Of a stretch of 46,765 bases of DNA, positions 35,212 to 43,991 are shown one piece after another; positions within the stretch are counted from its first letter, which is position 1; the number at the start of each line of letters is the position of its first letter. Origin of the DNA: Syntrophomonadaceae bacterium (GTDB lineage: Bacteria > Bacillota > DSM-12270 > Thermacetogeniales > Thermacetogeniaceae). The notes beneath the pieces are model-generated. The model made no database searches. It was not told where the DNA came from and worked only from the letters and a program-made list of their open reading frames with translations. Where the stretch lies: NCBI GenBank assembly GCA_012840385.1, contig DULK01000049.1, positions 1 to 46,765 of the forward strand. The letters run 5' to 3'. The position numbers and the translations under genes were made by a program.

Positions 35212-36878
35212 GCTTTTTCCTCCCGAAAGACGACTCGCATGATTTCCTTGATCGTGGTTATCCCCTGCAGAGCTTTACTGATGCCGTCCTCTTTGAGCGG
35301 AACCATGCCTTCCAGCAGGGCAGCCTGTCTCAATTCCTCAACCCAAGCCCTCTTCAAAATGAGCTTCTGCAGGGCAGGCTTGACTGCAAGCACCTCGTGG
35401 ATTGCGATTCTCCCGCGGTAACCGGTCTGGTTGCACTGTTCGCATCCCTTTCCAACAAAGAAACCGTCGGGGCTCTCAACCCCTGCAAAGGCAAGCTCGG
35501 CCTCATCCGGCACATAGGGCTCCCGGCAGTTCGGGCAAATCCTGCGCACCAGGCGCTGGGCAACCACTCCAATGGCTGAAGAGGCCACCATAAAAGGCTC
35601 AACCCCCATGTCCACAAGTCTGGTCAGCGCACCTGGGGCGTCGTTGGTGTGGAGGGTGGACAGCACCAGGTGCCCGGTTGTGGCAGACCGGACGGCAATC
35701 TCCGCTGTCTCCAGGTCGCGTATCTCGCCGATCATGATCACATCGGGGTCCTGGCGCAGGATCGATCTCAGGTAGGTCCCGAATGTTGCGCCCGTTTTAA
35801 CATTGACCTGTATCTGGTTAACCCCCTCCAGCACGTATTCCACGGGGTCCTCGACGGTGATAATATTTTTCTCGACACTGTTGAGACTCTTCAAAGCGGT
35901 ATAAAGCGTGGTGGTCTTTCCGCTTCCGGTGGGTCCTGTGACCAGCACCATCCCGTATGAGCTTTTCAGAAAATTCATAAAGTATTTAAGGTTGTAATCG
36001 GAAAAACCAAGCTTATCAAGGGTTAAATTTTTGATGTTCTCTTTGTTGAGGAGCCGGATCACAACCTTCTCCCCGAAAATTGTCGGTACCGTGGAAACCC
36101 TCAGGTCCATATCGTAATGGAGCAGTTTCAACGGGATGCGACCGTCCTGGGGTAGCCTGCGCTCGGCAATGTCCAGGCTGGCCATTACTTTGACACGCGA
36201 AACCACTGCATGGCTCATCCTGCGGGGCATTTTCATGACATGGTGGAGCACTCCGTCAACCCGGAATCGCACCAGAACATGGTTTTCAAAGGGTTCAATG
36301 TGGATATCGCTCGCATCCTCCTCGATCGCCCTCATCAGCAGGGAGTTCACGAGCTTAATCACAGGTGCGTCGTCAACGATGTTCTCCTCTATTTTGACCG
36401 TTTCCTCTTCAGTCTCTTTTTCAAGCTCTTTAAGGGCCTCTTCCACCTCCGGAAGCCCGAAGTGTTTTTCTATCAAGGCATCGATCTCTTTGTCCGTAGC
36501 CTTTACCGGTTCAATGTCGTACCCTGTCAGCAGCCTGAGATCATCCATGGCCATAACATTGTAGGTATCAACCATGGCTACGAACAATCTGTTTCCCTCT
36601 TTTTTAACGGGAATCATCCTGTGCTTCCTCAGCAACTGTTCCGGTACGATCCTAAGCAGTTCGGAATCTATTTGCAGATCGATATTGTTCAGCCTTTCGA
36701 TACCAAGGACCTGATTCAGGTCATCCTCCGTGATCATCCCTAACCTTATCAAAACACGCCCCAGCAGTCCCCCTGTTTCGGCCTGGACGCGCAGAGCTTT
36801 CTCCAACTGTTTTCTGGTAATAATCCCTTTTTCAATTAGGGTTTCTCCAAGCAGTTTCCTTTTTGGGACCACAGCCAT
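35208..36878 (-). CDS. pilB: Pilus extension ATPase PilB
   Basis: 556 residues. N-terminal MshEN/GspE_N-type domain (LGETLIEKGIITRKQLEKAL, RLGMITEDDLNQVLG), a family domain that in several species binds cyclic di-GMP. Walker A GPTGSGKTT at 315-323, VEDPVEY, Walker B IMIGEIRDLETAE, LSTLHTND and a zinc-binding tetra-Cys cluster (CPNC...CEQC). Overlaps pilT by four bases; powers pilus extension. Confidence 0.95.
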   Translation of the reverse strand: MAVVPKRKLLGETLIEKGIITRKQLEKALRVQAETGGLLGRVLIRLGMITEDDLNQVLGIERLNNIDLQIDSELLRIVPEQLLRKHRMIPVKKEGNRLFVAMVDTYNVMAMDDLRLLTGYDIEPVKATDKEIDALIEKHFGLPEVEEALKELEKETEEETVKIEENIVDDAPVIKLVNSLLMRAIEEDASDIHIEPFENHVLVRFRVDGVLHHVMKMPRRMSHAVVSRVKVMASLDIAERRLPQDGRIPLKLLHYDMDLRVSTVPTIFGEKVVIRLLNKENIKNLTLDKLGFSDYNLKYFMNFLKSSYGMVLVTGPTGSGKTTTLYTALKSLNSVEKNIITVEDPVEYVLEGVNQIQVNVKTGATFGTYLRSILRQDPDVIMIGEIRDLETAEIAVRSATTGHLVLSTLHTNDAPGALTRLVDMGVEPFMVASSAIGVVAQRLVRRICPNCREPYVPDEAELAFAGVESPDGFFVGKGCEQCNQTGYRGRIAIHEVLAVKPALQKLILKRAWVEELRQAALLEGMVPLKEDGISKALQGITTIKEIMRVVFREEKA

Positions 36879-37015
36879 AACCGGAACTCCACTTTTTGTT
36901 ATGTATTATTAAATTACGCCAAGATTTGTAACTATCCTGCATGAAATGTGCAGCAGGATCGCTGCAGGAAGGTGATTCGGGAGTTTTCAGGAAGACAAAA
37001 GGAGTTGTTCAGCAC
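36879..37015. other. Gap upstream of pilB with hairpin
   Basis: The 137 bases hold a minus-strand hairpin (ATCCTGC / GCAGGAT) around 36934-36960 and A+T-rich sequence near 36895-36925. I looked for a GEMM cyclic di-GMP riboswitch and saw none; a promoter for pilB is possible but unclear. Confidence 0.35.
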
Positions 37016-38041
37016 TTATGGGTCCGATATCCTGTGCCGGCATATTATACCAGCATCCTCTAACTGTTTCAGGGAGGCTTCCATAGTTTGCATACCGTAT
37101 CTCCCGCCTGTTTCCATGGTCGAGCCAATTTGCTGGAACTTACCTTCTCTGATCAGGTTCCTGACGGCTGGAGTAACAACCAGGATCTCCACTGCAAGCA
37201 CCATACCTTTTCCGTCAACCCGCGGAATCAACCGCTGAGAGATTATCCCCTGAAGAACGGAGGCAAGCCTGGCAAGCACTTGGTGATGCCGGTGCGCCGG
37301 AAACATATCAATCAGGTCTTCTATGGTCTGAACGGCACCGGTGATATCGTAAGAGGCGAGGACAAGTTTGCCGGTTTCGGCCGCCCCAAGCGCCGCCGAG
37401 ACAGTATCCGATTCCTGCATCTTCCCTACCAGGATCACATCGGCGTCCTGGCGTACGGCTGAGCGCAAGCCGCCCGCAAAGGAGCCCGTATCTTCCCCCA
37501 CCTCACGCTGGTTGACAATTCCCCGCTTGTGCTTGTGAATATATTCGATGGGGGCTTCCAGCGTAATGATAAGGCAGGTGCGTTCACTGTTAACCAGGTC
37601 GATCATCGCCGCCAGAGTGGTGGTTTTTCCGCTTGCAGCGGGGCCTGTAACAAGAACCAGTCCATTGCGTCTCCTGGCGAGTTCCTTGACAACCTCGGGA
37701 AGCCCAAGCTCTTTAAAGCCGCGTATTTTTCCGGGAATTATACGAATTGCCGCGGCGCACCTACCTTGCTGGCGGTAGGCAATGCAGCGAAAACGGCTTC
37801 CATCCGGTAGCGTGTAGGCAAAAGCAATTTCTCCATCCTGTACAAAACTTCTCCACTGTTCCTCGGTGGCAAGGGAACGAAGGATCCTTTCGGTATCCCT
37901 GGCGGTGAGCGGCGGCAGTTCGATGGGAGAAAGGTGGCCGTTGACCCGGACAAAAGGAGGTGCCCCCGCAGACAAATGCAGATCCGAGGCGCCCATCTGG
38001 GCAGCGGTCCACAGAAGTTCAACGCTTTCCAACTGGCTCAA
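37016..38041 (-). CDS. Degenerate PilT paralog (likely inactive ATPase)
   Basis: 341 residues, similar along the whole length to PilT (LWTAAQMGASDLHLSAGAPP; AVRNLIREGKFQQIGS). Walker A is present as GPAASGKTT (133-141), but the Asp box is LEAPIEY (Ala163 for Asp), the Walker B region is ILVGKMQE with Lys207 where PilT has the catalytic Glu, and the His box ATLHT is replaced by ASYDIT (229-234). ATP may bind but hydrolysis is probably lost (inference). Overlaps aroB by four bases and precedes pilB; could modulate PilT or be decaying. Confidence 0.85.
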   Translation of the reverse strand: MSQLESVELLWTAAQMGASDLHLSAGAPPFVRVNGHLSPIELPPLTARDTERILRSLATEEQWRSFVQDGEIAFAYTLPDGSRFRCIAYRQQGRCAAAIRIIPGKIRGFKELGLPEVVKELARRRNGLVLVTGPAASGKTTTLAAMIDLVNSERTCLIITLEAPIEYIHKHKRGIVNQREVGEDTGSFAGGLRSAVRQDADVILVGKMQESDTVSAALGAAETGKLVLASYDITGAVQTIEDLIDMFPAHRHHQVLARLASVLQGIISQRLIPRVDGKGMVLAVEILVVTPAVRNLIREGKFQQIGSTMETGGRYGMQTMEASLKQLEDAGIICRHRISDP

Positions 38042-39141
38042 GACAGTTCACCTCTTTTTGCCCGGCACCTTTCAAGTGCGGACCTGATTACGTCCCGCCC
38101 GACATCGGCGTCAATGACCACTTGGCCAAGAGCAACGGGAAGCACAAAACGAGGCCTCCCCCCCTGAGCCTTTTTATCCCGCGGGAGAACCTCAATTATT
38201 TCCTCAGCCTTGAAGGGAATCCGGATCGGGAGTCCGGCATGCTCCAGGATGCCGGCCAGGCGCATAGTGAGGTCCGGGCCGCACAACCCCTTTTCCTCTG
38301 CAATTGCAGCAGCAGCCACCATCCCTGCCGCAACAGCTTCACCGTGTCTGTAAACCCGATATTCCGTCAGGACCTCAAGGGCATGCCCGATGGTGTGGCC
38401 GAAATTGAGGAACGCCCGCAACCCCCGTTCGGTTTCGTCTTTTTCAACGATTCCTGCCTTGATGACGCAGGACCTCTTGACAACCTCGATCAGCACCTCT
38501 TGATCGAGGGCGAGGATCTTATCCAGGTTTTCTTCCAGAAATTCAAAAAAGTCCTTATCCCGGATGACGCCGTACTTGATCACCTCGGCCAACCCGGCCC
38601 GTATCTCTCTCACCGGCAGGGTTTTCAATGTTGCGACATCCGCAAAAACAAGGCGCGGTTGGTAGAAGCAGCCGATCATATTTTTCCCAAGGGGATGATT
38701 GACGGCCACCTTCCCCCCCACCGAGCTATCCACCTGTGCCAGCAAGGTAGTCGGCACCTGTACCAAAGGGACGCCGCGCATATAGGTCGCCGCCACAAAA
38801 CCGGCCAGATCCCCGATCACTCCTCCGCCGAGGGCAACCACGGCGCTTTGCCGCTCCAATCCCCCCTCAAGGGCCTGGGTGTAGAGTTGTCCGGCAGATT
38901 CCAGGGATTTATACTCTTCACCGTCGGGCAACTCCCGGTAGAGAACCTCAAATCCTGCATCCCTCAACGCCCGGGTAACCTGCTCACCGTAGAGCCTCCC
39001 CACTACCTCGTTTGTAACAACAAAGACACGGGAGGCCAGAGAAAGGGGTGCAAGGTACCTTCCCAGGTGCGGCAACTGAGAAGATACGATAAAGATCGGA
39101 TAGCTGCGCTGGTCAAGGTTTACTTTAAGTTCTATTTCCAT
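38038..39141 (-). CDS. aroB: 3-dehydroquinate synthase
   Basis: Second step of the shikimate pathway: NAD- and Zn-dependent cyclisation of DAHP. 367 residues with GGGVIGDLAGFVAATYMRGV (about 105-124), PTTLLAQVDSSVGGKVAVNHP, and metal ligands in LAEVIKYGVI, GHTIGHALE and the HGEAVAAGM segment. Overlaps aroK by ten bases and pilT2 by four. Confidence 0.96.
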   Translation of the reverse strand: MEIELKVNLDQRSYPIFIVSSQLPHLGRYLAPLSLASRVFVVTNEVVGRLYGEQVTRALRDAGFEVLYRELPDGEEYKSLESAGQLYTQALEGGLERQSAVVALGGGVIGDLAGFVAATYMRGVPLVQVPTTLLAQVDSSVGGKVAVNHPLGKNMIGCFYQPRLVFADVATLKTLPVREIRAGLAEVIKYGVIRDKDFFEFLEENLDKILALDQEVLIEVVKRSCVIKAGIVEKDETERGLRAFLNFGHTIGHALEVLTEYRVYRHGEAVAAGMVAAAAIAEEKGLCGPDLTMRLAGILEHAGLPIRIPFKAEEIIEVLPRDKKAQGGRPRFVLPVALGQVVIDADVGRDVIRSALERCRAKRGELS

Positions 39142-39656
39142 CCCCTCTCCCTCAATACCGCAACGATTTTATCTACAACCTCTTGGATACCGAGATCCGA
39201 AGTGTCTATTTTGCAATCACAATCCTCATAATAGGGCGCCCTTTCCTGCAGCAGGTTCTCAATCTGTTCCATTAACCGCTCCCGATCTGCCAGCAGCGGC
39301 CGGTTGTTGTAGCACCGTACCCGCCGGGCGATCACCTCCGGCCTGGCCTGCAGCAGTACGATTACCCCGCTTTTTCGAAGGTTTTGCATGTTTTCCGGGT
39401 CCAAAACCACCCCGCCGCCGGTCGCGATCACCGTATTGCGGAAACCGGCAGCTTTTTTAACAAGAGCGCGCTCCTCCGCCCGAAAGCGTTGCTCTCCGTA
39501 TCGCTTAAAGATCTCATGGATTTTCAACCCGGTGGCGCGCTCGATCTCCCTGTCCGTATCGATGAAGTTCATGTTCAGCCGCGAGGCCAGCCGGCTGCCC
39601 ACCGCAGTTTTTCCCGCTCCCATGAAGCCGGTCAGGACGATGTTCCCCTTCTCCAA
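39132..39656 (-). CDS. aroK: Shikimate kinase
   Basis: Phosphorylates shikimate at the 3-OH with ATP. 174 residues; Walker A GFMGAGKTA at 10-18, FIDTDREIE with Mg/substrate Asp near 31-39, FRAEERALV near 58-66, and the shikimate-binding GGGVV near 80. Overlaps aroB, and lies 14 bases past aroC. Confidence 0.95.
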   Translation of the reverse strand: MEKGNIVLTGFMGAGKTAVGSRLASRLNMNFIDTDREIERATGLKIHEIFKRYGEQRFRAEERALVKKAAGFRNTVIATGGGVVLDPENMQNLRKSGVIVLLQARPEVIARRVRCYNNRPLLADRERLMEQIENLLQERAPYYEDCDCKIDTSDLGIQEVVDKIVAVLRERGWK

Positions 39657-39670
39657 TTTCTTTCACCCCA

Positions 39671-40855
39671 TCACACCTTTTCGAGATAAGCCCGGTATTC
39701 CTGCCATCTCAACCGGATCTCGTCCAGGGTATCCTTACCGAACTTTTCGAGCACAGCATCGGCCAGAACCCATGCCGTCACGGCTTCGGCAACAACGGCG
39801 GCAGCGGGTACCACGCACACATCGCTGCGCTCCACCGCAGCCCCGGCCTCTTCTTTCGTGAAAAGATCCATACTGGGCAGGGGATTACGCAAGGTAGGAA
39901 CGGGTTTTACCGCGGCCCTCATCACCAGAGGCTCCCCGTTGGTCATACCCCCCTCGATACCGCCGGCATGATTCGTAGGCCTGTAAAAGCCTCGACCCTT
40001 TTCATAACAAACCGGATCGTGGAACTTCGAACCCGCCAGGCCCACACCCCGGAAACCCAATCCGATCTCCACACCTTTCACCGAAGGAATGCTCATCAAA
40101 GCTGCTGCCAGGCGGGTGTCGAGGCGCCGGTCCCAGTGCACATGGCTCCCCAGGCCTGGGGGAAGGCCAAGGCAGATGACTTCAAACACCCCGCCCAGGG
40201 TGTCCCCGGCTTCCTGGGCCCGCTCGATCTCCTGGATCATCTCGCCGGCCTTCTCCCGATCAGCGCAGCCCACCGGAGACGACCGGGCAAGTTCGGCAAT
40301 TTCTGCGTATTCCTTCCGGTCAGCATCCGCCGTGTTGCAGTCTGCGACGCCGATCTGTACCACATGGCTGAAAATCATGCAGCCCAGATGCTCCAGCAGC
40401 ATCCTGGCAACCGTTCCGACGGCAACCCTGGCTGCCGTCTCCCTGGCGCTGGCTCTTTCCAGGACATTTCTTAAGTCTGTGTACCGGTACTTCAAGGCTC
40501 CCGCCAGATCGGCATGTCCCGGCCGCGGCCTGGTAATCCTCTTTTCAGCCTCTCTCTCAGCATTAATCTCCCCGGCGTCGGCAGACATCACATCATGCCA
40601 GTTTTCCCAATCCCGGTTTCTGATTACCAGAGTGATGGGGCTCCCCAGGGTCAGGCCCTTCCTGACCCCGGACAGGACCTCCGCTTCATCCCGTTCAATC
40701 TTCATGCGACCACCGCGCCCAAAAGAGGACTGCCGCCGCTTAAGCTGCTCGTCGATAACCTGCTTGTCCAGCGGCACACCTGCGGGAAAGCCCTCGATAA
40801 TAGCAGTAAGGGCCGGGCCATGCGATTCTCCGGCCGTTAAAAAACGCAGCATCAA
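39671..40855 (-). CDS. aroC: Chorismate synthase
   Basis: Converts EPSP to chorismate using reduced FMN. 394 residues, beginning MLRFLTAGESHGPALTAIIEG after one Met; signatures RPGHADLAGALKY (with the third-signature RASARETAARVAVG) and NHAGGIEGGMTNGEP are intact. Long Firmicute-type form. Lies 14 bases after aroE. Confidence 0.96.
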   Translation of the reverse strand: MMLRFLTAGESHGPALTAIIEGFPAGVPLDKQVIDEQLKRRQSSFGRGGRMKIERDEAEVLSGVRKGLTLGSPITLVIRNRDWENWHDVMSADAGEINAEREAEKRITRPRPGHADLAGALKYRYTDLRNVLERASARETAARVAVGTVARMLLEHLGCMIFSHVVQIGVADCNTADADRKEYAEIAELARSSPVGCADREKAGEMIQEIERAQEAGDTLGGVFEVICLGLPPGLGSHVHWDRRLDTRLAAALMSIPSVKGVEIGLGFRGVGLAGSKFHDPVCYEKGRGFYRPTNHAGGIEGGMTNGEPLVMRAAVKPVPTLRNPLPSMDLFTKEEAGAAVERSDVCVVPAAAVVAEAVTAWVLADAVLEKFGKDTLDEIRLRWQEYRAYLEKV

Positions 40856-40869
40856 ACCCTCTCCTCACT

Positions 40870-41736
40870 TCATGCTCCTAAAGCCTTTTCCGCCGCCACC
40901 CGCATCACCGCCACGGGCGCCTTCCGTTCCGTCCACAACTCAAATGCCAGTGCGCCCTGGTAAACAAGCATCCCGATTCCGTTGAAAACCCTGCAACCCC
41001 TGGCTTCTGCTTCCAGCAAAAGGCGCGTTTTCCTTGGGTTGTAGATGAGGTCATATACTATTAACCCCGGACGCAGGGCTGCCAGGTCCGGCAAAGGTAC
41101 CTCATTAGTATGGGGGTGCATACCGGCAGAGGTGGCGTTAACAAGCAGGTCCGCCCGGGCCAGCGCCCGCCTAAGGGCTATGCCCTGTAAATCGCCTGCT
41201 TCCACCTCACATGCCGCCGACCGGGAGATATCCCTGGCCAGCGCCTCGGCACGAGAAGAGTTTCTGTTAAATATCCCCAGGCTCTCCACTCCTCCTAAGC
41301 CAAGGGCATAGGCAACCGCCCGGGCCGCCCCCCCGGCCCCCAGGATCACTACACGACTTCCAACGGGATCAAACCCTGCATCTGCACGGAGGGACTCCAG
41401 AAATCCGGGGGCATCTGTGTTATAACCGATCAGGCGGCCTTCCCGGTTGACAACGGTGTTCACGGCACCGATGAGTCCGGCCTGTTCCTCTACCTCGTCA
41501 AGATATGCGAGCACATCTTCTTTATGAGGAATTGTGACGTTTGCTCCTCCCAGGCCCAAAGCCCTGATTGCCTTGACAGCCGCCGCCAGGTCAGCAACTT
41601 TTACATCAAAGGCGAGGTAGCAGCAGTTCAGACCCAGTTCCATAAATGCTTCGTTATGCATCAACGGCGAAACAGAATGCGCTACAGGGTGCCCAAATAA
41701 AGCGAAAACCTTGTCGTACTGTCCGGTACCTTTCAT
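40870..41736 (-). CDS. aroE: Shikimate dehydrogenase
   Basis: NADPH-dependent reduction of 3-dehydroshikimate. 288 residues; GHPVAHSVSPLMHNEAF at 15-31, NVTIPHKED with catalytic Lys near 70-78, GAVNTVV near 95, NTDAPGF near 110-116, and nucleotide loop GAGGAARAV near 137-145. RBS CAGGGAG before ATG. First gene of the aroE-aroC-aroK-aroB-pilT2-pilB... run. Confidence 0.95.
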   Translation of the reverse strand: MKGTGQYDKVFALFGHPVAHSVSPLMHNEAFMELGLNCCYLAFDVKVADLAAAVKAIRALGLGGANVTIPHKEDVLAYLDEVEEQAGLIGAVNTVVNREGRLIGYNTDAPGFLESLRADAGFDPVGSRVVILGAGGAARAVAYALGLGGVESLGIFNRNSSRAEALARDISRSAACEVEAGDLQGIALRRALARADLLVNATSAGMHPHTNEVPLPDLAALRPGLIVYDLIYNPRKTRLLLEAEARGCRVFNGIGMLVYQGALAFELWTERKAPVAVMRVAAEKALGA

Positions 41737-41836
41737 TTCGTCTCCCTGTACCTTTGATAACCACAGAATGCTTCAGATCCGCTCACCTAAAATTAAGCAG
41801 TCAAGTATGTTAGATTCACATGATATTTTCCATATC

Positions 41837-41865
41837 ACGTTAGCACAACATAAGCTTTTTGACAA
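41837..41865 (-). promoter_or_regulatory. Extended -10 promoter candidate of aroE operon
   Basis: Minus-strand TTGTCA (41860-41865) and TAACGT (41837-41842) at 17 bases, preceded by TGC as an extended -10. Strongly similar to the sequence at 43755-43800; see the promoter at 43771-43799. Confidence 0.55.
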
Positions 41866-41917
41866 CTTACAAGCTGCATGTAGTAAACTTCCGTTACCCA
41901 GGGCCAGAAACTACACC

Positions 41918-42145
41918 TCAAACCAGGTGACAGGTTGCCAGGTGTCCCCCGCCTGCATCTTTAAGTTCCGGTTCCTGTTCCCCGCAAATAACCTGGGCAA
42001 GACGGCAGCGCGTCCGGAAACGGCAGCCCGGTGGGAGGAACAATCGGGCTGGGTACATCCCCTTCCAGGATAATTCGCCTTCTACTCCTCGCAACCTCCG
42101 TGTCGGGTATTAGGATGGCCGATAGTAGAGCCTCTGTAAATGTGC
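41918..42145 (-). pseudogene. Remnant of peptide ABC transporter ATPase (OppD/DppF C-terminus)
   Basis: In two minus-strand frames one can read EALLSAILIPDTEVAR, RRRIILEGDVPSPIVPPTG, then (shifted by one base) CRFRTRCRLAQVICGEQEPE and GGGHLATCHLV before a stop at 41918. This is the conserved C-terminal tail of oligopeptide/dipeptide ABC transporter ATPases. No Walker motifs or upstream part remain, and the frame is broken near 42040-42045 and upstream near 42140. A decayed gene fragment between yqeG and aroE; the further stretch 42146-42275 may also be remnant but is not recognisable. Confidence 0.75.
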
Positions 42146-42275
42146 TCGGGGCTGAGGCCCACGGTGTTTTCTATCTGCCAGCAGCTTTTTGGCATCGTTA
42201 GCAGGTACGCTTTCGGCGATATCGATCTGGTTGCTGGTGCACATGCTCAGTCCGGTGTCGGCGCCTCGGGCACTT

Positions 42276-42767
42276 CTAAGACCGCTCATATAAAATTAAC
42301 CTCTCCAACAGGCGCACAAAGCGCGTCCCGATAAATTCATGCTTGCTGATCGGTGTCACCAGAATGGTGAGAAGCCCTAACCTGTTACCCCCGAGCATAT
42401 CGGTAAAAACCTGATCTCCAATAACGGTGGTTTCTTCACTCCGGGTCTGCATGAGTTCCATCGCCCGGAGAAAACTCCGGCGCCTGGGCTTCCGCGCCCG
42501 GGCGACAAAAGGAACCCGAACTGTTTCTGCGATTTTCCGCACCCGCTCGTCGGAATTGTTGGAGACAAAACATAACCGGAGACCTATCCTTTCGGCCCGT
42601 CGGAGCCACTCCACGGTTTGTCGGGACAATTCGGGGTTGTTCCACTCCGTCAGGGTATTATCGAGATCGATGATTACCCCCCGGATTCCATCACGGTAAA
42701 GCCGTTCGAGTGGTATGTCAAAAATTGAATTATAAATCTGTTTGGGGCGAAGCAAATCCAAGATCAT
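42276..42767 (-). CDS. yqeG: YqeG family HAD-type phosphatase
   Basis: HAD superfamily IIIA phosphatase; substrate unknown. Start at 42767 (MILDLLRPKQIYNSI) is chosen because GGAGG lies nine bases before it; an upstream frame to 42806 overlaps the radical SAM gene. Catalytic IIDLDNTLTEW at about 32-42 (D34, D36), SNNSDERV near 73-80, and VIGDQVFTDMLGGNRLG near 115-131. 163 residues. The radical SAM stop codon lies in its RBS, implying coupling. Confidence 0.9.
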   Translation of the reverse strand: MILDLLRPKQIYNSIFDIPLERLYRDGIRGVIIDLDNTLTEWNNPELSRQTVEWLRRAERIGLRLCFVSNNSDERVRKIAETVRVPFVARARKPRRRSFLRAMELMQTRSEETTVIGDQVFTDMLGGNRLGLLTILVTPISKHEFIGTRFVRLLERLILYERS

Positions 42768-42772
42768 TGCAG

Positions 42773-43702
42773 CTATCCTCCGGTTGAAATAACCCTGCCC
42801 GACCATTTGCTGCCCTGACGACTGTCCCGCCGATCGAGTTCTTTTTCGATAGCACCGATCACCTGCGCCTTGCCGACATTCCAGCGGGGTGCAATAAGAT
42901 AACTGGAATCCAGCACATCACCCATTAAACGATGAATGACAAGATCCGAACGCAGGTGTTCTAAAAAATCACAGACCAAGCCGACATACTCCATAAAGGT
43001 TAATGTCTTGACCTCTCCACGGCGATACATCTCTGCCAACGGTGTGTTTTCGATAACCTGAAGGTGGTGAATTTTTACTCCTTGAATCCCTTGCGAACTC
43101 AAGAAGACCGCCGTCTCCAGCATATCTTCCCGCGATTCTCCGGGCAGCCCCAGGATCACGTGTGCACAGAGGAGGATGCCCCTCCCCTGGCAGCGGGCAA
43201 CCGTATCCTCAAAATCATCCCGCCTGTGCCCACGGTTGATCAGATCGAGAGTACGATCATGGGCCGACTGGAGTCCCAACTCAAGCCATATGTGCCAGCG
43301 GCCTGCATACTCCTCCAACAGATCCAGCACCTCGTCCGGGACACAGTCAGGCCTGGTAGCAATGCACAATCCCACCACATCAGGTTCTTTCAGCGCCTGA
43401 TCGTAAAGAGATCGGAGCTTTTTAACAGGAGCATAGGTATTGGTGAAAGGCTGAAAATAGACCAGGTATTTGTTGCCCTCTTTTTGTTTTATCCTGGTCT
43501 TACCCTTGGTTATCTGTTCGTGCAAAGATGCCGGTTCGCTTTCTGCAACAGCGCTGAAACTGGGGTTCCAACAATAGATACAGCCTCTTCTGCCGATGTT
43601 GCCGTCCCGGTTAGGGCAGGTGAACCCGGCATGAACCGGAATCTTATGAACGCGGCATCCAAATCTTTGGCGAAAATAAGTGCTTAAAGCGAAATAACGC
43701 AT
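42773..43702 (-). CDS. Radical SAM protein, YtqA/TIGR01212 family
   Basis: 309 residues. The cluster motif is C29-x11-C41-x2-C44 (CPNRDGNIGRRGCIYC), the spacing of TIGR01212/YhcC-like proteins, which resemble the N-terminal part of Elp3. Further segments: FQPFTNTYAPVKKL, GLCIATRPDCVPDEVLDLL, WLELGLQSAHDRTLDLINRGH, HVILGLPGESREDMLET. Substrate unknown. It has its own promoter candidate at 43771-43799. Confidence 0.9.
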   Translation of the reverse strand: MRYFALSTYFRQRFGCRVHKIPVHAGFTCPNRDGNIGRRGCIYCWNPSFSAVAESEPASLHEQITKGKTRIKQKEGNKYLVYFQPFTNTYAPVKKLRSLYDQALKEPDVVGLCIATRPDCVPDEVLDLLEEYAGRWHIWLELGLQSAHDRTLDLINRGHRRDDFEDTVARCQGRGILLCAHVILGLPGESREDMLETAVFLSSQGIQGVKIHHLQVIENTPLAEMYRRGEVKTLTFMEYVGLVCDFLEHLRSDLVIHRLMGDVLDSSYLIAPRWNVGKAQVIGAIEKELDRRDSRQGSKWSGRVISTGG

Positions 43703-43770
43703 GCTACCCCTAGCTTTTCCGTGCCAAATTCAACTCATTCTTTATCAGAAAGGTATATATTTTCCTTATC

Positions 43771-43799
43771 AAATTAGCACATCACCGGGCTTTTGACAA
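43771..43799 (-). promoter_or_regulatory. Extended -10 promoter candidate of radical SAM-yqeG
   Basis: Minus-strand TTGTCA (43794-43799) and TAATTT (43771-43776) at 17 bases, with TGC immediately before the -10 box. A 44-base segment around it matches the aroE upstream region at 35 of 44 positions without gaps. Confidence 0.6.
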
Positions 43800-43930
43800 C
43801 TAAACCCGCTCTTTTCTGCCCCTTTTTTTCATGAGCGAAACAGGAATGACAAGCCTGTCAATGTGTGGAGGAAAATGCTTCAAATGACGCCCGGTTCGTC
43901 AGTAAATAATGAGTATGTATTGCTGGGAAT

Positions 43931-43958
43931 ACAAGAAAAACGGCCTTACGGCCGTTTT
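43931..43958 (-). terminator. Terminator downstream of sigK
   Basis: Hairpin AAAACGGCC (43950-43958 on the minus strand) with GGCCGTTTT (43937-43945), loop GTAA, followed by TCTTGT. It ends transcription of sigK before the radical SAM gene. Confidence 0.82.
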
Positions 43959-43991
43959 AGTTCTTTCCTAACAGCTCTTTTAGGTGAACAT

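Noticed and set aside
36879-37015. Cyclic di-GMP riboswitch ahead of pilB
   Set aside because: The hairpin seen does not carry the GEMM core sequence.
41711-42073. Plus-strand 120-codon frame overlapping the aroE start
   Set aside because: It overlaps aroE and the ABC transporter remnant on the opposite strand, has no RBS and no family resemblance.
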